From Actinomyces sp. (lineage in GTDB: Bacteria > Actinomycetota > Actinomycetes > Actinomycetales > Actinomycetaceae), in contig NZ_JARKVC010000023.1 in the NCBI RefSeq assembly GCF_029851875.1, forward strand, positions 124,001-188,000: a stretch of 64,000 nt of DNA, read 5' to 3'. A program made the translations under genes and the position numbers. Positions 9,835 to 21,091 of the stretch are shown here, piece after piece; the first letter of the stretch is position 1; every line of letters begins with the position of its first letter. The notes beneath the pieces are model-generated. The model had not been told where the DNA came from. It saw only the letters and a list, made by a program, of their open reading frames with translations, and made no database searches.

Positions 9835-11028
9835 TCAGCCTTCCAGGACGGAGATTCCGGGCAGGGTCTTGCCCTCGAGGAGCTCGAGGGAGGCGCCGCC
9901 ACCGGTGGAGATGTGGGAGAAGGTGGACTCGTCGAAGCCGAGCGTGCGCACGGCGGCGGCGGAGTCGCCACCACCGATGACGCTGAAGGCCTCAGAGTCT
10001 GAGATCGCCTGGGCCACGGCCTTGGTGCCGGCGGCGAAGGCGGGGAACTCGAAGACGCCCATGGGGCCGTTCCACACCACGGTCTTGGAGGTGGCGATGG
10101 CCTCGGCGTACAGGGCCTGGGTCCTGGGGCCGATGTCCAGGCCCATCTGCCCGGCCGGGATGGCGCTGGCGTCGACCACCGTGGCGGGCGCGTCGGCCTT
10201 GAACTCAGGAGCCACGACGACGTCGACCGGGACGAGGAGCTCGACGCCCTTGTCCTTGGCGGTGGCCAGGTAGCCCTTGACGGTGTCAATCTGGTCCTTC
10301 TCCAGCAGCGAGGTGCCGACCTCGTAGCCCTGGGCCGCCAGGAAGGTGAAGGCCATGCCGCCACCGATGAGCAGGCGGTCGGCCTTGCCCAGCAGGTTGG
10401 CAATGACACCCAGCTTGTCGGAGACCTTGGAGCCACCGAGCACCACGGTGTAGGGGCGCTCGGGGTCGTTGACGGCCTTGGACAGGGACTCGATCTCCTT
10501 GCCCACGAGCAGGCCTGCGGCAGCCGGCAGGATCTGGGCGACGTCGTAGACGGAGGCCTGCTTGCGGTGAACCACGCCGAAGCCGTCGGAGACGAAGACG
10601 TCGGCCAGCGAGGCGAGCTCCTTGGCGAAGGCCTGGCGCTCGGCGTCGTCCTTGGAGGTCTCGGCGGCGTTGAAGCGGACGTTCTCCAGCAGGACGATCT
10701 CGCCGTCGGCCAGCGCGGCCACAGCGGCCTTGGCGGACTCGCCCACGGTGTCCTCGGCCAGCGTCACCTTGACACCGGTGACCTCCGCCAGGCGCTTGGC
10801 CACGGGGGCCAGGGAGAAGTCAGGGTTGACCTGCCCCTTGGGACGGCCCAGGTGCGCGACGATGATGACCTTCGCGCCAGCGTCCAGGAGGGTCTTGAGG
10901 GTGGGCAGGGCGGCCTGGATACGGCCGTCGTCAGTGATGTTCTTGTCCGCGTCGAGCGGGACGTTGAAGTCGGAGCGGACCAGGACGCGCTTGCCGCGCA
11001 GGTCGCCCAGGGACTCGATGGTCTTCAT
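9835..11028 (-). CDS. pgk: phosphoglycerate kinase
   Basis: Makes ATP from 1,3-bisphosphoglycerate. 397 residues, usual length. It opens with the family motifs [14 protein letters not shown] and HLGRPKG and ends with the nucleotide-binding [14 protein letters not shown] and [13 protein letters not shown]. It starts at ATG 11028 after an AAGAGG-like site and lies 5 nt before tpiA. The 144 nt separating it from gap hold a strong hairpin. Confidence 0.98.
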   Translation of the reverse strand: MKTIESLGDLRGKRVLVRSDFNVPLDADKNITDDGRIQAALPTLKTLLDAGAKVIIVAHLGRPKGQVNPDFSLAPVAKRLAEVTGVKVTLAEDTVGESAKAAVAALADGEIVLLENVRFNAAETSKDDAERQAFAKELASLADVFVSDGFGVVHRKQASVYDVAQILPAAAGLLVGKEIESLSKAVNDPERPYTVVLGGSKVSDKLGVIANLLGKADRLLIGGGMAFTFLAAQGYEVGTSLLEKDQIDTVKGYLATAKDKGVELLVPVDVVVAPEFKADAPATVVDASAIPAGQMGLDIGPRTQALYAEAIATSKTVVWNGPMGVFEFPAFAAGTKAVAQAISDSEAFSVIGGGDSAAAVRTLGFDESTFSHISTGGGASLELLEGKTLPGISVLEG

Positions 11029-11109
11029 GAGGCCTCTTTCTGTCAGTGGGGTGGGGCGGGGCGCGCCGCCCCGAGGGACGAGCGCAGCCCGAAGCAGCCC
11101 TGGCGAGGT

Positions 11110-11143
11110 GACGCCCGCGCACGCGGTCGCGTGCGCGGGCGTC
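11110..11143 (-). terminator. hairpin between gap and pgk
   Basis: Near-perfect GC-rich inverted repeat, arms 11110-11125 and 11128-11143 (GACGCCCGCGCACGCG and its complement). It lies 29 nt past the gap stop in the gap-pgk spacer. It could partly terminate or stabilise the gap mRNA, making gap more abundant than pgk and tpiA. Confidence 0.65.
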
Positions 11144-11172
11144 GTCGTCAGGTGCTCATCGCGAGCGGTACG

Positions 11173-12348
<1,176 letters not shown>

Positions 12349-12393
12349 CTACGAACCGGCGTCGCCAGGCCTGGCGTGACACAGGTCGCGCCA

Positions 12394-12419
12394 GGCCCCG
12401 GGACCACGGTCCCAGGGCC
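12394..12419 (-). terminator. hairpin terminator after whiA
   Basis: 12-bp stem with one mismatch (arms 12394-12405 and 12408-12419), starting 5 nt past the whiA stop. Confidence 0.6.
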
Positions 12420-12423
12420 GTGG

Positions 12424-13404
12424 CTACATGTCGAGCATGTCCTGGGTCAGGACGGACTCGGTGTCCGCGATCCCCAGCTCGTGGGCCCGCTTGTCCGCCA
12501 TCGCCAGCAGCCGCCTGATCCGGCCCGCCACGGCGTCCTTGGTCAGCTGGGGCTCGGAGAGCTGGCCCAGCTCCTCCAGGCTCGCCTGCTTGTGCTCCAT
12601 ACGCAGCCTGCCGGCCTGGACCAGGTGCTCGGGTACCTCGTCACCCAGGATCTCGAAGGCGCGTTCCACCCGGGCCCCGGAGGCGACGGCCGCACGGGCC
12701 GAGCGACGCAGGTTCGCGTCGTCGAAGTTGGCCAGGCGGTTGGCAGCCCCCCGCGTCTCGCGGCGCGAGCGCCGCTCGCCCCACACGCGGTGGGCCTCCA
12801 CCGCCCCCATCTTCTCCAGCAGCACGCCGATGGCCTCGCCGTCACGGACCACCACGCGGTCGGCCCCGCGCACCTCACGGGCCTTGGCAGCGATGTCGAA
12901 GCGTCGGGCCGCCCCTACCAGGGCCAGGGCCGCCTCGGAGCCGGGACAGGTGATCTCCAGGGAGGAGGAGCGTCCCGGCTCAGTCAGCGAGCCACGGGCG
13001 AGGAAGGCACCGCGCCAGGCGGCGGCCGCCGCCGCCCGACCGCCCTGGACCACCGCCACGGGCATGCCGCGCACGGGCCGTCCGTGGGCGTCGACAAGCC
13101 CCGCGAGCCGGGCCAGGTCGCGCCCCCGCTCGCTCACGCGCAGCACGTAGCGCGATCCGCGGTGCAGCGACCCACCACGCACCACCACGACCTCTGGCTC
13201 CAGGGAGTAGAGGTCCTTGAGCTCACGGTGCAGGCGCCGCAGCGCCCCGCCGTGGTCCAGCTCGGCCTCGACGACGATCTGGCCGGAGACGATGTGCAGT
13301 CCTCCGGCAAAGCGCAGCATCGAGGCGACCTCGGCGCGCCGCTGCGGCACGGGGCCAGGTACCACGCGCGCCAGCTCGTCCTTGACGGTGACCGTCAGCG
13401 ACAT
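12424..13404 (-). CDS. whiA: sporulation/division regulator WhiA
   Basis: DNA-binding protein that controls cell division and, in Streptomyces, sporulation. 326 residues: a LAGLIDADG-like N-terminal domain ([33 protein letters not shown]) and a C-terminal helix-turn-helix ([26 protein letters not shown]). ATG 13404 has AAGGAG 7 nt upstream; a longer open frame upstream is not conserved. It is last of the rapZ-yvcK-whiA series, as in most actinobacteria. Confidence 0.96.
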   Translation of the reverse strand: MSLTVTVKDELARVVPGPVPQRRAEVASMLRFAGGLHIVSGQIVVEAELDHGGALRRLHRELKDLYSLEPEVVVVRGGSLHRGSRYVLRVSERGRDLARLAGLVDAHGRPVRGMPVAVVQGGRAAAAAAWRGAFLARGSLTEPGRSSSLEITCPGSEAALALVGAARRFDIAAKAREVRGADRVVVRDGEAIGVLLEKMGAVEAHRVWGERRSRRETRGAANRLANFDDANLRRSARAAVASGARVERAFEILGDEVPEHLVQAGRLRMEHKQASLEELGQLSEPQLTKDAVAGRIRRLLAMADKRAHELGIADTESVLTQDMLDM

Positions 13405-13447
13405 GGAGATGCTCCTTCCAGGATGGTCCTCACAACACCTGCTCCCG

Positions 13448-14467
13448 CTAGGCCTGCTGGCCTGCGTCGACGTCTCCCAGGACGTCGTCGAAGGCGTCCC
13501 GGAAGGCTGCGGCCAGCCGCAGCGGGTCGTGCAGGCAGCTTCCGTCACCGGACCGTACCTGACGCAGCACCAGGGTCGCCCCCATCTGCTCACTCACCCG
13601 GGCCAGCGAGTCCAGGTCCTCGACGGTGGTGGGATCGGCCAGGACGACGTCCAGGCCGAGGCCTGGGGCGTGGTCGGACAGCACACGCAGGTGATCAGCC
13701 GGGCTCATGCCGTCGGTCTCCCCGCGCTGGGTCGACAGGTTGAGCACCGCCACCTTGCGGGCGCTGGTGGACGTCAGAGCCTGACGCATCGAGGGCAGGA
13801 TGAGATGAGGCAGCACCGAGGTGTACCAGGAGCCGGGGCCCAGGACCACCCAGTCGGCCTCGTCGATCGCGCGCACGGCCGCGGGATGGGCCACGGCGTC
13901 GCAGGGCTCCAGGCAGACGTTCTCCAGCCTGCCGCGTGCCGTGGCCACCGCCACCTGGCCACGCACCCGGCGTCGTCGGGAGCCGTCGACGACGTCGGCC
14001 TCGATGACCAGGGGCGAGCTGCTCATGGGCACCACACGCCCGTGGATCGCCAGCAGCCGTCCCACCCAGTCCAGGCCCTCGACCTCGTCACCCAGCAGCT
14101 GCCACAGGGCCAGGATGAGCAGGTTGCCCAGCGCGTGGTTGTCCAGCTCGCCCTGGCCGGCGAAACGGTGCTGGAGGACGTCGCGCCAGGTCAGTCCCCA
14201 CTCCGAGTCGTCGGTCAGCGCGGCCAGCGCCATGCGCAGGTCCCCCGGTGGCAGGCAGTCGAACTCCTGGCGCAGACGGCCCGAGGAGCCGCCGTCGTCG
14301 GCGACGGTGACCACCGCGGTCAGGCGGTGGGTGACGTGTCGCAGCGCGCGCAGGGTGGCGCTCAGTCCGTGGCCGCCTCCCAGGGCGACGACTGCGGGGC
14401 CCTCCTCCCCCCGACGCCGCCAGCCGGCAGAGTCGAGGGTCGTGGCGCGGTGCCGGGGCTCGCTCAC
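13448..14467 (-). CDS. yvcK: YvcK-family (CofD-like) gluconeogenesis factor
   Basis: UDP-sugar-binding protein of the YvcK/CofD fold, needed for normal cell-wall synthesis on gluconeogenic carbon in other bacteria. 339 residues, usual length. Motifs [18 protein letters not shown] and [13 protein letters not shown] near the N-terminus bind the ligand; [17 protein letters not shown] is also characteristic. It begins 2 nt after the rapZ stop and ends 43 nt before whiA, so it is co-transcribed. Confidence 0.95.
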   Translation of the reverse strand: MSEPRHRATTLDSAGWRRRGEEGPAVVALGGGHGLSATLRALRHVTHRLTAVVTVADDGGSSGRLRQEFDCLPPGDLRMALAALTDDSEWGLTWRDVLQHRFAGQGELDNHALGNLLILALWQLLGDEVEGLDWVGRLLAIHGRVVPMSSSPLVIEADVVDGSRRRRVRGQVAVATARGRLENVCLEPCDAVAHPAAVRAIDEADWVVLGPGSWYTSVLPHLILPSMRQALTSTSARKVAVLNLSTQRGETDGMSPADHLRVLSDHAPGLGLDVVLADPTTVEDLDSLARVSEQMGATLVLRQVRSGDGSCLHDPLRLAAAFRDAFDDVLGDVDAGQQA

Positions 14468-14469
14468 GG

Positions 14470-15441
14470 CTACTCCCTCCCTAGGTCCCGGTGCTGGACG
14501 ACGACGCTCAGACCCCTCAGGCGCAGCCGGGCCGCGATCCGCTCCGCCGAGGCGACCGAGCGGTGCTTGCCGCCGGTGCAGCCCACCGCGATGGTGACGT
14601 TGGGCTTGAGCTCGTCGACGTAGTGCGGCAGGGCCGGCGCCAGCAGGTCGGCGTAGCCGTCGACGAAGGCGGCCGCTCCTTCCTGGCGGAAGACGTACTC
14701 GGCCACCGGGGCGTCACGCCCGGTCAGGTGGCGCAGCTCGGTGACCCAGTAGGGGTTGGGGATGAAGCGCACGTCCAGGACGTGATCGGCGTCCATGGGG
14801 ACGCCGTACTTGAAGCCGAAGGAGGTCACCGTCACACGCAGGGCGAGGTCGGACTCGCTGGCCACCAGCTCGCGCACCCGCCGAGCCAGGTCGTGCACGG
14901 ACAGGTTGGTGGTGTCGATGACGTCGTCGGCCTGCCCCTTGAGACCGGCCAGCAGCGTGCGCTCGTGGGCGATGCCGTCCAGGATCGTGCCGGTGCCCTG
15001 GAGAGGGTGGGGGCGGCGCGAGGACTCAAAGCGGCGCACGAGGATGGAGTCGGAGGCGTCCAGGAAGACCAGGCGCACCGTCGTGCCGGCCTCGCGCAGC
15101 TGACCGAGGTACTGCATGAGGCTGGCGAAGAACTCACGGCTGCGCACGTCCACGACCGCGGCCAGACGGTGCACGCCCGCGCCCACCGTCGTCATCATGC
15201 CTGCCAGGGCTGGAAGAAGCTGGGGCGGGAGGTTGTCGACCACGTACCAGTCCAGGTCCTCCAGGGCGTTGGCGGCGCGTGAGCGCCCGGCCCCGGACAT
15301 CCCGGTGACCACGAGCATCTCGGGGCGCTGGGCGGGCGAGACCGGTGGGGCGGCCCGGTCGATGGCGGGGATGCCGCGGGGGACGGTGTCGCCGGAGGGG
15401 ACGGCGGCTGCGGCAGCAGGGGTGGTGTCGTGGGCGTCCAT
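14470..15441 (-). CDS. rapZ: RapZ/YvcJ-family nucleotide-binding protein
   Basis: P-loop protein that, in E. coli, delivers the GlmZ sRNA to RNase E and so tunes amino-sugar synthesis; the actinobacterial role is uncertain. 323 residues from ATG 15441. An Ala/Pro-rich tail of about 40 residues precedes LVVTGMSGAGRSRAANALED (Walker A). WYVVDNLPPQLL, SFGFKYGVP and VAVGCTGGKHRSV-type motifs follow (here IAVGCTGGKHRSV), all conserved in the family. The upstream open frame is not conserved. It is divergent from purT, which separates it from its usual partner uvrC. Confidence 0.94.
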   Translation of the reverse strand: MDAHDTTPAAAAAVPSGDTVPRGIPAIDRAAPPVSPAQRPEMLVVTGMSGAGRSRAANALEDLDWYVVDNLPPQLLPALAGMMTTVGAGVHRLAAVVDVRSREFFASLMQYLGQLREAGTTVRLVFLDASDSILVRRFESSRRPHPLQGTGTILDGIAHERTLLAGLKGQADDVIDTTNLSVHDLARRVRELVASESDLALRVTVTSFGFKYGVPMDADHVLDVRFIPNPYWVTELRHLTGRDAPVAEYVFRQEGAAAFVDGYADLLAPALPHYVDELKPNVTIAVGCTGGKHRSVASAERIAARLRLRGLSVVVQHRDLGRE

Positions 15442-15547
15442 GACCCGATCATGGCACGGACGCCGGTAGCGTGGTGCCCGCGTGGGCCGCGGGCCCGCCG
15501 TGACTGAAGGACAGGGTCCTGGCGACCCGCCGGCGAAGGAGAACGTG

Positions 15548-16783
15548 TTGAGCACGAGGATCGGTACACCGTGGACGCAGGAGGCCACTCGTGTCGCGCT
15601 GCTCGGGTCCGGCGAGATCGGTAAGGAGGTCGCCATCGCGCTCACGCGCCTGGGAGTCGAGGTCACCGCGATCGACCGCTACGACGGCGCCCCGGCCCAG
15701 CAGGTGGCGCACAACGCGCTGACCGTGGACATGTCCGATCCGCAGGCGCTGACCAGCGCCATCCGCTCCTGCGGCGCGCAGGTCGTCGTCCCCGAGATCG
15801 AGGCCCTGGCCACCCACGCGCTGGAGGCGCTGGAGGAGGCGGGCGAGGTGCGCGTCGTCCCCACCGCACGGGCGGTGCGTCTGACGATGGACCGCGAGGG
15901 CATCCGGCGCCTGGCTGCCGAGGAGCTGGGCCTGCCCACCAGCCCCTACGTCTTCGCCTCCAGCCTGGCTGAGCTGGAGGCAGGAGTGGCGCAGGTGGGG
16001 CTGCCCTGCGTGGTCAAGCCCGTCATGTCCTCCTCCGGGCACGGCCAGTCGGTCGTGCGCGAGGCCGACCAGGTCGAGCAGGCCTGGCGCTACGCCGCGC
16101 AGGACGGGCGGGTGGACCACGGGCGGGTCATCGTCGAGGGCCTCGTGGACTTCGACACCGAGATCACGCTGCTCACCGTCCGCTCGCGCGATCCGCGCAC
16201 CGGCCGGACCGTGACCAGCTTCTGCCAGCCCATCGGCCACCGCCAGGTCGACGGCGACTACGTGGAGTCCTGGCAGCCGCAGGCCCTGCCTGCCGCCGCG
16301 CTGGAGCGGGCCCAGCAGGTCGCGGCCACGGTCACCGGTGCGCTGGGAGGCTGGGGCCTGTTCGGTGTCGAGCTGTTCGTCGTGGGTGAGCAGGTCCTCT
16401 TCTCCGAGGTCTCCCCCCGCCCTCACGACACCGGCCTGGTCACCCTGGCCAGCCAGCGCCTGAGCGAGTTCGAGCTCCACGCCCGTGCCCTGCTCGGCCT
16501 GCCGGTGGACACGACGCTGCGCTCCCCGGCGGCCTCCGCCGTCGTCAAGTCCCCGCTGGAGTCGGGCTCAGGCGTGTGCTTCAGCGGGATCGAGCAGGCC
16601 CTGGCCGAGCCCTGGTCCGACCTGCGCCTGTTCGGCAAGCCCGTGGCCCACCCAGGCCGACGGATGGGCGTGGCCGTGGCGAGCGCAGCAGACGTGGAGA
16701 CCGCGCGAGGGCGGGCCCGGCGCGCGGCGAGCAGCGTCGTCGTCACGGCCTGCCCCGTACCACACGGTGCCCAGCCGGCCTGA
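15548..16783 (+). CDS. purT: formate-dependent phosphoribosylglycinamide formyltransferase
   Basis: ATP-grasp enzyme making formyl-GAR from GAR, formate and ATP, the folate-independent third step of purine synthesis. 411 residues from TTG 15548, 6 nt after GAAGGAG; GTG at 15545 is an alternative. Motifs are an N-terminal [21 protein letters not shown], the ATP-binding [17 protein letters not shown], the metal-binding [16 protein letters not shown] and SGSGVCFSG. It is the only plus-strand gene in the uvrC-rapZ-yvcK-whiA region and ends 9 nt before the uvrC stop, so the two are convergent with no visible terminator between them. Confidence 0.95.
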   Translation: MSTRIGTPWTQEATRVALLGSGEIGKEVAIALTRLGVEVTAIDRYDGAPAQQVAHNALTVDMSDPQALTSAIRSCGAQVVVPEIEALATHALEALEEAGEVRVVPTARAVRLTMDREGIRRLAAEELGLPTSPYVFASSLAELEAGVAQVGLPCVVKPVMSSSGHGQSVVREADQVEQAWRYAAQDGRVDHGRVIVEGLVDFDTEITLLTVRSRDPRTGRTVTSFCQPIGHRQVDGDYVESWQPQALPAAALERAQQVAATVTGALGGWGLFGVELFVVGEQVLFSEVSPRPHDTGLVTLASQRLSEFELHARALLGLPVDTTLRSPAASAVVKSPLESGSGVCFSGIEQALAEPWSDLRLFGKPVAHPGRRMGVAVASAADVETARGRARRAASSVVVTACPVPHGAQPA

Positions 16784-16792
16784 TCGACCGCG

Positions 16793-18973
16793 CTATCGGC
16801 CGCCAGCACTGGCATCACCGTCAGCACCGCCAGTGCTGCCTCCAGCGCCCAGGTGCTCGACGATCGCTGCCGCCAGCCCCGCCCCAATACCCTTGACCTG
16901 GGCGATCTCCTCGGCGCTGGCCTCGCGCAGTCGCTTGACCGAGCCGAACTCCTTGAGGAGGGCCGCCTGGCGCGCCGGCCCCAGCCCCGCGACGCCGTCG
17001 AGCACCGAGCGCGTCATGCCCCTGCTCCGCTTGGAGCGGTGGTGCGTGACGGCGAAGCGGTGGGACTCGTCGCGCAGGTGCTGCAGGAGGTAGAGCGCCG
17101 GCGAGGTGCGCGGCAGGATGACGGGGAACTCCTCGCCGGGCACCCACACCTCCTCCAGGCGCTTGGCCAGTCCCACGAGCGGGACGTCGATACCCAGCTC
17201 GTCCAGGACGGCGCGCGCAGCACTGACCTGCGGCAGCCCGCCGTCGACGACGACGAGGCTGGGCGCGTAGGAGAAGCGCCGGGCCCTGCCGGTCCCGGGG
17301 TCGATCGGGCCCGAGGCGACCGCGACGCCGTCGCCCTCCTCCCCCACGAGCTCGGCGTCGGCCTGGGACAGCTCCTGGCCCTGCTCGGCCAGCAGGCGCT
17401 TGAAGCGGCGAGTGAGGACCTCGTGCATGGCGGCGGTGTCGTCGGTGGCTCCCTGACCGTCCTGGCCGCGGATGATGAAGCGGCGGTAGTCGGACTTGCG
17501 CGGCGCGCCGTCCTCGAAGACGACCATGGAGCCCACCTGGTAGGTGCCCTGGGTGTGGGAGATGTCATAGCACTCCACGCGCAGCGGCGCCTCGGGCAGG
17601 TCCAGGGCCTGCGCCAGCTCCTCCAGCGCCTGGGAACGCTGGGTGAGGTCGCCGGCGCGGCGGGTCTTGTGCAGGCGCAGGGCCTCCTCGGCGTTCTTGC
17701 GCACGGTCTCCATGAGCGCGGCCTTGTCCCCCCGCTGGGGCACGCGCAGCTCGACCCTGGCCCCGCGCAGGCTCGTCAGCCACGCGGCGACGGCCGCGGC
17801 GTCGGGCGGGAGCACCGGGACGAGGATCTCGCGGGGCACGGCCGTGGTCGCGGTGTGGACGACGTCGTCGACGCTGGTCGCAGCCTGGCTGCGGTCCTCA
17901 CGCAGCCGCCCGTCCTGCTCGGCGGTGACCGAGCCTGCTCGCGGGGCCGGCGCAGCGGGGGCCCGGCGCCCGACGCCCAGGGAGGTCGTCGGGCCGGAGC
18001 GCAGCGGCGCGCCGGGCTCGGTGTCAGCAGGCTCGACGAGGTCGGCGTAGACCTGCTGGAGCAGGCGCTCGACCAGCTCGGCCTCGCTGGCGTCCTCGAC
18101 CAGGTCGATCACCCAGCCGCGCTGTCCGCGCACCCGGCCTCCACGGACGTGGAAGACCTGGACGGCTGCGGTCAGCTCGTCGCGCACGAGCGCGAAGACG
18201 TCGGCGTCAGTGGCGTCGGGCAGGACGACGGCGTTGCGCTCGATCACCTTCCTCAGCGCCGCCGCGTCGTCGCGCAGGCGGGCCGCCTTCTCAAAGTCGA
18301 GGGCCGCGGCCGCCGCCTTCATCTCGGCCTCGACCTGACGCAGGTAGGGCCCGGTGCGCCCGGCCATGAAGGAGCACAGGTCCTCGGCCAGGGCGCGGTG
18401 GTCCTCCACGGAGATGCGTCCCACGCACGGGGCCGAGCACTTGTCGATATACCCCAGCAGGCAGGGACGCCCAGAGGCGTGGGCGCGCGCGAACACGCCG
18501 GCTGAGCACGAGCGCACCGGGAAGACCCGCAGGAGCTGGTCAAGGGTCTCGCGGATGGACCAGACCTGGACGAAGGGGCCGAAGTACCGGTGACCGGGCC
18601 TGCGGGCCCCGCGCACCACCTGGGCACGGGGATAGGTGTCCCTCATGGTCACAGCCAGGTAGGGATAGGACTTGTCGTCCTTGTACATGACGTTGAAGCG
18701 GGGGTTGAACTCCTTGATCCAGGAGTACTCCAGCGCCAGGGACTCCACCTCCGTGGCCACCACGGTCCACTCCACGGCGCAGGCGGTGGTCACCATCTTC
18801 TGGGTGCGAGGGTGCAGCGCAGCGAGGTCCTGGAAGTAGCTCGACAGCCGCGCGCGCAGGTTCTTGGCCTTGCCGACGTAGATGACACGCCCCTCGCCGT
18901 CCAGGAAGCGGTAGACCCCCGGCGAGGTCGGGATCTCGCCAGGCGCAGGGCGGTAGGTCGAAGGGTCAGCCAT
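16793..18973 (-). CDS. uvrC: excinuclease ABC subunit C
   Basis: Makes the dual incision in nucleotide excision repair after UvrA and UvrB load. 726 residues, longer than the usual ~610-650. GIY-YIG endonuclease at the N-terminus ([21 protein letters not shown]); UvrB-binding UVR motif ([24 protein letters not shown]); RNase H-like 5' nuclease ([35 protein letters not shown]); C-terminal HhH ([25 protein letters not shown]). An Ala/Pro/Arg-rich insertion at about 325-385 explains the extra length. TATCCT lies 6 nt before ATG, so the message is probably leaderless. Confidence 0.97.
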   Translation of the reverse strand: MADPSTYRPAPGEIPTSPGVYRFLDGEGRVIYVGKAKNLRARLSSYFQDLAALHPRTQKMVTTACAVEWTVVATEVESLALEYSWIKEFNPRFNVMYKDDKSYPYLAVTMRDTYPRAQVVRGARRPGHRYFGPFVQVWSIRETLDQLLRVFPVRSCSAGVFARAHASGRPCLLGYIDKCSAPCVGRISVEDHRALAEDLCSFMAGRTGPYLRQVEAEMKAAAAALDFEKAARLRDDAAALRKVIERNAVVLPDATDADVFALVRDELTAAVQVFHVRGGRVRGQRGWVIDLVEDASEAELVERLLQQVYADLVEPADTEPGAPLRSGPTTSLGVGRRAPAAPAPRAGSVTAEQDGRLREDRSQAATSVDDVVHTATTAVPREILVPVLPPDAAAVAAWLTSLRGARVELRVPQRGDKAALMETVRKNAEEALRLHKTRRAGDLTQRSQALEELAQALDLPEAPLRVECYDISHTQGTYQVGSMVVFEDGAPRKSDYRRFIIRGQDGQGATDDTAAMHEVLTRRFKRLLAEQGQELSQADAELVGEEGDGVAVASGPIDPGTGRARRFSYAPSLVVVDGGLPQVSAARAVLDELGIDVPLVGLAKRLEEVWVPGEEFPVILPRTSPALYLLQHLRDESHRFAVTHHRSKRSRGMTRSVLDGVAGLGPARQAALLKEFGSVKRLREASAEEIAQVKGIGAGLAAAIVEHLGAGGSTGGADGDASAGGR

Positions 18974-18979
18974 GCGGGC

Positions 18980-18985
18980 AGGATA
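18980..18985 (-). promoter_or_regulatory. -10 box of uvrC
   Basis: TATCCT on the minus strand, 6 nt before the uvrC ATG. No LexA-type box was seen here. Confidence 0.45.
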
Positions 18986-19084
18986 GCCAGATGGGCTGCT
19001 CAGGCGGCACCGGGCACGAGGAGCCGGTCACCTGCCACAGGCTCTCAGCGACGGCAGCCCCAGCGCCGTGCCCCGTCAACGCTA

Positions 19085-19114
19085 CAGGCCCGCAGCCTCA
19101 AGGCTGCGGGCCTG
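19085..19114 (-). terminator. terminator of tRNA Gly-Cys-Val unit
   Basis: Perfect 13-bp stem (arms 19085-19097 and 19102-19114), loop TCAA, immediately after the CCA end of tRNA-Val. Confidence 0.85.
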
Positions 19115-19115
19115 G

Positions 19116-19190
19116 TGGTGGGCGATACTGGGATCGAACCAGTGACCTCTTCCGTGTCAGGGAAGCGCGCTCCCGCTGCGCCAATCGCCC
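19116..19190 (-). tRNA. tRNA-Val (GAC)
   Basis: Full cloverleaf: acceptor GGGCGAT paired with ATCGCCC, anticodon loop CTGACAC giving GAC, T-arm CTGGTTCGATCCCAG, discriminator A and an encoded CCA (19116-19118). It is last of a three-tRNA unit read Gly-Cys-Val. Confidence 0.96.
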
Positions 19191-19191
19191 G

Positions 19192-19262
19192 AGGTGGGTA
19201 CCGGATTCGAACCGGTGTCAACGGCTTTGCAGGCCGGTGCCTAACCTCTCGGCCAACCCACC
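19192..19262 (-). tRNA. tRNA-Cys (GCA)
   Basis: Acceptor GGTGGGT/ACCCACC, anticodon loop CTGCAAA giving GCA, T-arm CCGGTTCGAATCCGG and discriminator U, which is the cysteine identity base. CCA is not encoded. It lies 1 nt from tRNA-Val. Confidence 0.96.
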
Positions 19263-19299
19263 AGGGAAGCTGGGGGCTGGGAGGCTCCCGGCTCCTCGG

Positions 19300-19372
19300 A
19301 GCGGATGACGGGACTCGAACCCGCGACCCTCACCTTGGCAAGGTGATGCTCTACCAACTGAGCCACATCCGC
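19300..19372 (-). tRNA. tRNA-Gly (GCC)
   Basis: Acceptor GCGGATG/CATCCGC, anticodon loop TTGCCAA giving GCC, T-arm GCGGGTTCGAGTCCCGT and discriminator U as expected for bacterial glycine tRNA. CCA is not encoded. It is first in the minus-strand tRNA unit. Confidence 0.96.
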
Positions 19373-19522
19373 ATGAGCTCCAGCGGCTCTCGCGAACCGC
19401 TCGGTGCTGGAAAACCATAACACCACCACCACCGCGGACCGCAAACTACATCGCGGTGATCCACCTCACCGGGTCCGCATTTGCAGGCGGCGCCGATCGC
19501 CCGCTAGCCTGTCACCCGCACC
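19373..19522. promoter_or_regulatory. divergent tRNA promoter region
   Basis: 150 nt between two divergent tRNA units. A minus-strand TATGGT (19413-19418) lies about 40 nt before tRNA-Gly, and a plus-strand TAGCCT (19505-19510) lies 12 nt before tRNA-Val(CAC); both are plausible -10 boxes. -35 boxes are unclear. Confidence 0.4.
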
Positions 19523-19595
19523 GGGCGATTGGCTCAGGGGTTAGAGCGCCTCGTTCACACCGAGGAGGTCACTGGTTCGATTCCAGTATCGCCCA
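19523..19595 (+). tRNA. tRNA-Val (CAC)
   Basis: Acceptor GGGCGAT/ATCGCCC, anticodon loop TTCACAC giving CAC, T-arm CTGGTTCGATTCCAG and discriminator A. CCA is not encoded, unlike the GAC isoacceptor 330 nt away, whose acceptor and T arms it shares. Confidence 0.96.
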
Positions 19596-19604
19596 CCGGA
19601 TGTA

Positions 19605-19638
19605 ACGAAGGCCCGGACCACACGGTCCGGGCCTTCGT
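19605..19638. terminator. bidirectional terminator, tRNA-Val / UDP-glucose pyrophosphorylase
   Basis: Perfect 15-bp stem (arms 19605-19619 and 19624-19638), loop ACAC, between two convergent genes. Sequence is symmetric enough to serve both. Confidence 0.85.
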
Positions 19639-19665
19639 CGTGCCTGGTAGCGCGCTACCAGTACG

Positions 19666-21042
19666 TTACAGCCGCGTGCCGTCAGCGATCGCGCCCGGGG
19701 CGCCGTCCTGGCTGACCACCGCGTCACCCGTGGCCACCACGCCCTGGCCGAAGGTCCAGTCTCCCTCGACCGTGAACGTGCGGGCCTCACGGATCGAGGG
19801 CACACCGGCGGGGAAACGCGCCTCGAAGTCCTTGATCTTCTTGTAGTAGCGCGTGTCCAGGCTCACCGTGCAGGCCTGGTCCGCCACCATCTGGAGCAGG
19901 CCGTCCTCGTTCAGCTCGTAGACGTCCGAGCGCACCAGCAGCAGGTCGTTGGTGGTCTTGACAGGAAGGAAACGGCTGCGCGGTACCTCGATCGCCCTCG
20001 CCCCCTCGAAGGCCTCGACAGCGGCTCCCATCGCCGTCTCCATCTGGATGACCGGCGTCGAGGAGGAGTCGGAGGGGTCGACGGTCTTGGCGTTCCTGAT
20101 CAGCGGCAGCCCCAGGATGCCGTCGCGCTCCACGAGCGTGTCACGCAGGACCTGAAGGTCGAACCAGAGGTTGTTGGTGTGGAAGAAGGGGTGGCGGAAC
20201 TGGTCGGTGAAGTAGTGCATCTCCTCGGCCGGCGTCTGCGCGGTGTCGCGCAGGATGATGCGACCGTCGCGCTTGCGCACCGCCAGGTGACCGCCCTTGA
20301 CGTCAGCGGGCGTGCGTCGGCACATCTCCGGGGCGTAGGGCGCGCCCGAGGCGGCGAACCAGCCGGCGATCTGCGCCGAGGGGGCGGCCCCCAGGTTGTC
20401 GGAGTTCGAGGTCATGGCGTAGCGGTAGCCGCGCTCCAGCAGGGCGTCGAGCACGCCGGAGGCCACGAGGGCCGTGTAGATGTCACCGTGACCGGGCGGG
20501 CACCACTCCAGCTCAGGGTCCGCCTGCCAGGTCACCGGCGTCAGGTCGTCCGCGCGCAGCTTCGGCTCCCGGTTCTGCAGGAAGTCCAGCGGCAGGCCGT
20601 CCACCTCGATGCCGGGATGGGCCGCAAGGGCCTCCAGGGTGTCGGAGCGGGTGCGGAAGGAGTTCATGAAGATCAGCGGCAGGGTGACGCCGTACCTGGC
20701 GCGGGCGGCCTCGACCTGGCCCACGAGCAGGTCGAGGAAGGTCTTGCCGTCGCGCACGGGCAGGAGGGACTTGGCCTTGTCCATGCCCATGGAGGTGCCA
20801 AGCCCCCCGTTGAGCTTGATGAGGACTGTCCTGGACAGCGCCTCACGCGCCTGCTCCGGGCTGACCAGCACGTCGTCGAGGGAGTCGATCTGGGTCAGTG
20901 GCTCGATGGTGTCCTCCGGGATGAGCCCCGTGGCACCGTTCTCCAGCTCACGGTAGTAGTGGCTGAAGACGTCGATCGCTTGCTGCGCGACGCCGGCATC
21001 GCGCATCTTCGTCTGGGCGGCGTTGAGTCCGTTCTCACTCAT
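19666..21042 (-). CDS. UTP-glucose-1-phosphate uridylyltransferase, UGP2-like
   Basis: Makes UDP-glucose from UTP and glucose 1-phosphate for glycan and trehalose/glycogen-related routes. 458 residues, the length of the eukaryote-like UDPGP family rather than the ~300-residue bacterial GalU. The nucleotide-binding loop LNGGLGTSMGMDKAKSLLPV is at about residues 77-96. FMNSFRTRSDT, WCPPGHGDIYTAL and SNSDNLGA follow, all in UDPGP order. A TAACCT box ends 6 nt before ATG 21042, indicating a leaderless message. It converges on tRNA-Val(CAC) across a shared terminator. Bifidobacteria and relatives use the same type. Confidence 0.9.
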   Translation of the reverse strand: MSENGLNAAQTKMRDAGVAQQAIDVFSHYYRELENGATGLIPEDTIEPLTQIDSLDDVLVSPEQAREALSRTVLIKLNGGLGTSMGMDKAKSLLPVRDGKTFLDLLVGQVEAARARYGVTLPLIFMNSFRTRSDTLEALAAHPGIEVDGLPLDFLQNREPKLRADDLTPVTWQADPELEWCPPGHGDIYTALVASGVLDALLERGYRYAMTSNSDNLGAAPSAQIAGWFAASGAPYAPEMCRRTPADVKGGHLAVRKRDGRIILRDTAQTPAEEMHYFTDQFRHPFFHTNNLWFDLQVLRDTLVERDGILGLPLIRNAKTVDPSDSSSTPVIQMETAMGAAVEAFEGARAIEVPRSRFLPVKTTNDLLLVRSDVYELNEDGLLQMVADQACTVSLDTRYYKKIKDFEARFPAGVPSIREARTFTVEGDWTFGQGVVATGDAVVSQDGAPGAIADGTRL

Positions 21043-21048
21043 GGCTCC

Positions 21049-21054
21049 AGGTTA
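21049..21054 (-). promoter_or_regulatory. -10 box of the UGP2-like gene
   Basis: TAACCT on the minus strand, 6 nt before the ATG at 21042. Confidence 0.4.
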
Positions 21055-21091
21055 GCGTTCCCACGCCGAGCCTCACACGCCGGCGCCAGGC

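Noticed and set aside
19116-19595. The tRNA cluster as an integrated element boundary
   Set aside because: The matching arms of tRNA-Val(GAC) and tRNA-Val(CAC) are explained by isoacceptor similarity; both are complete and no integrase is present.
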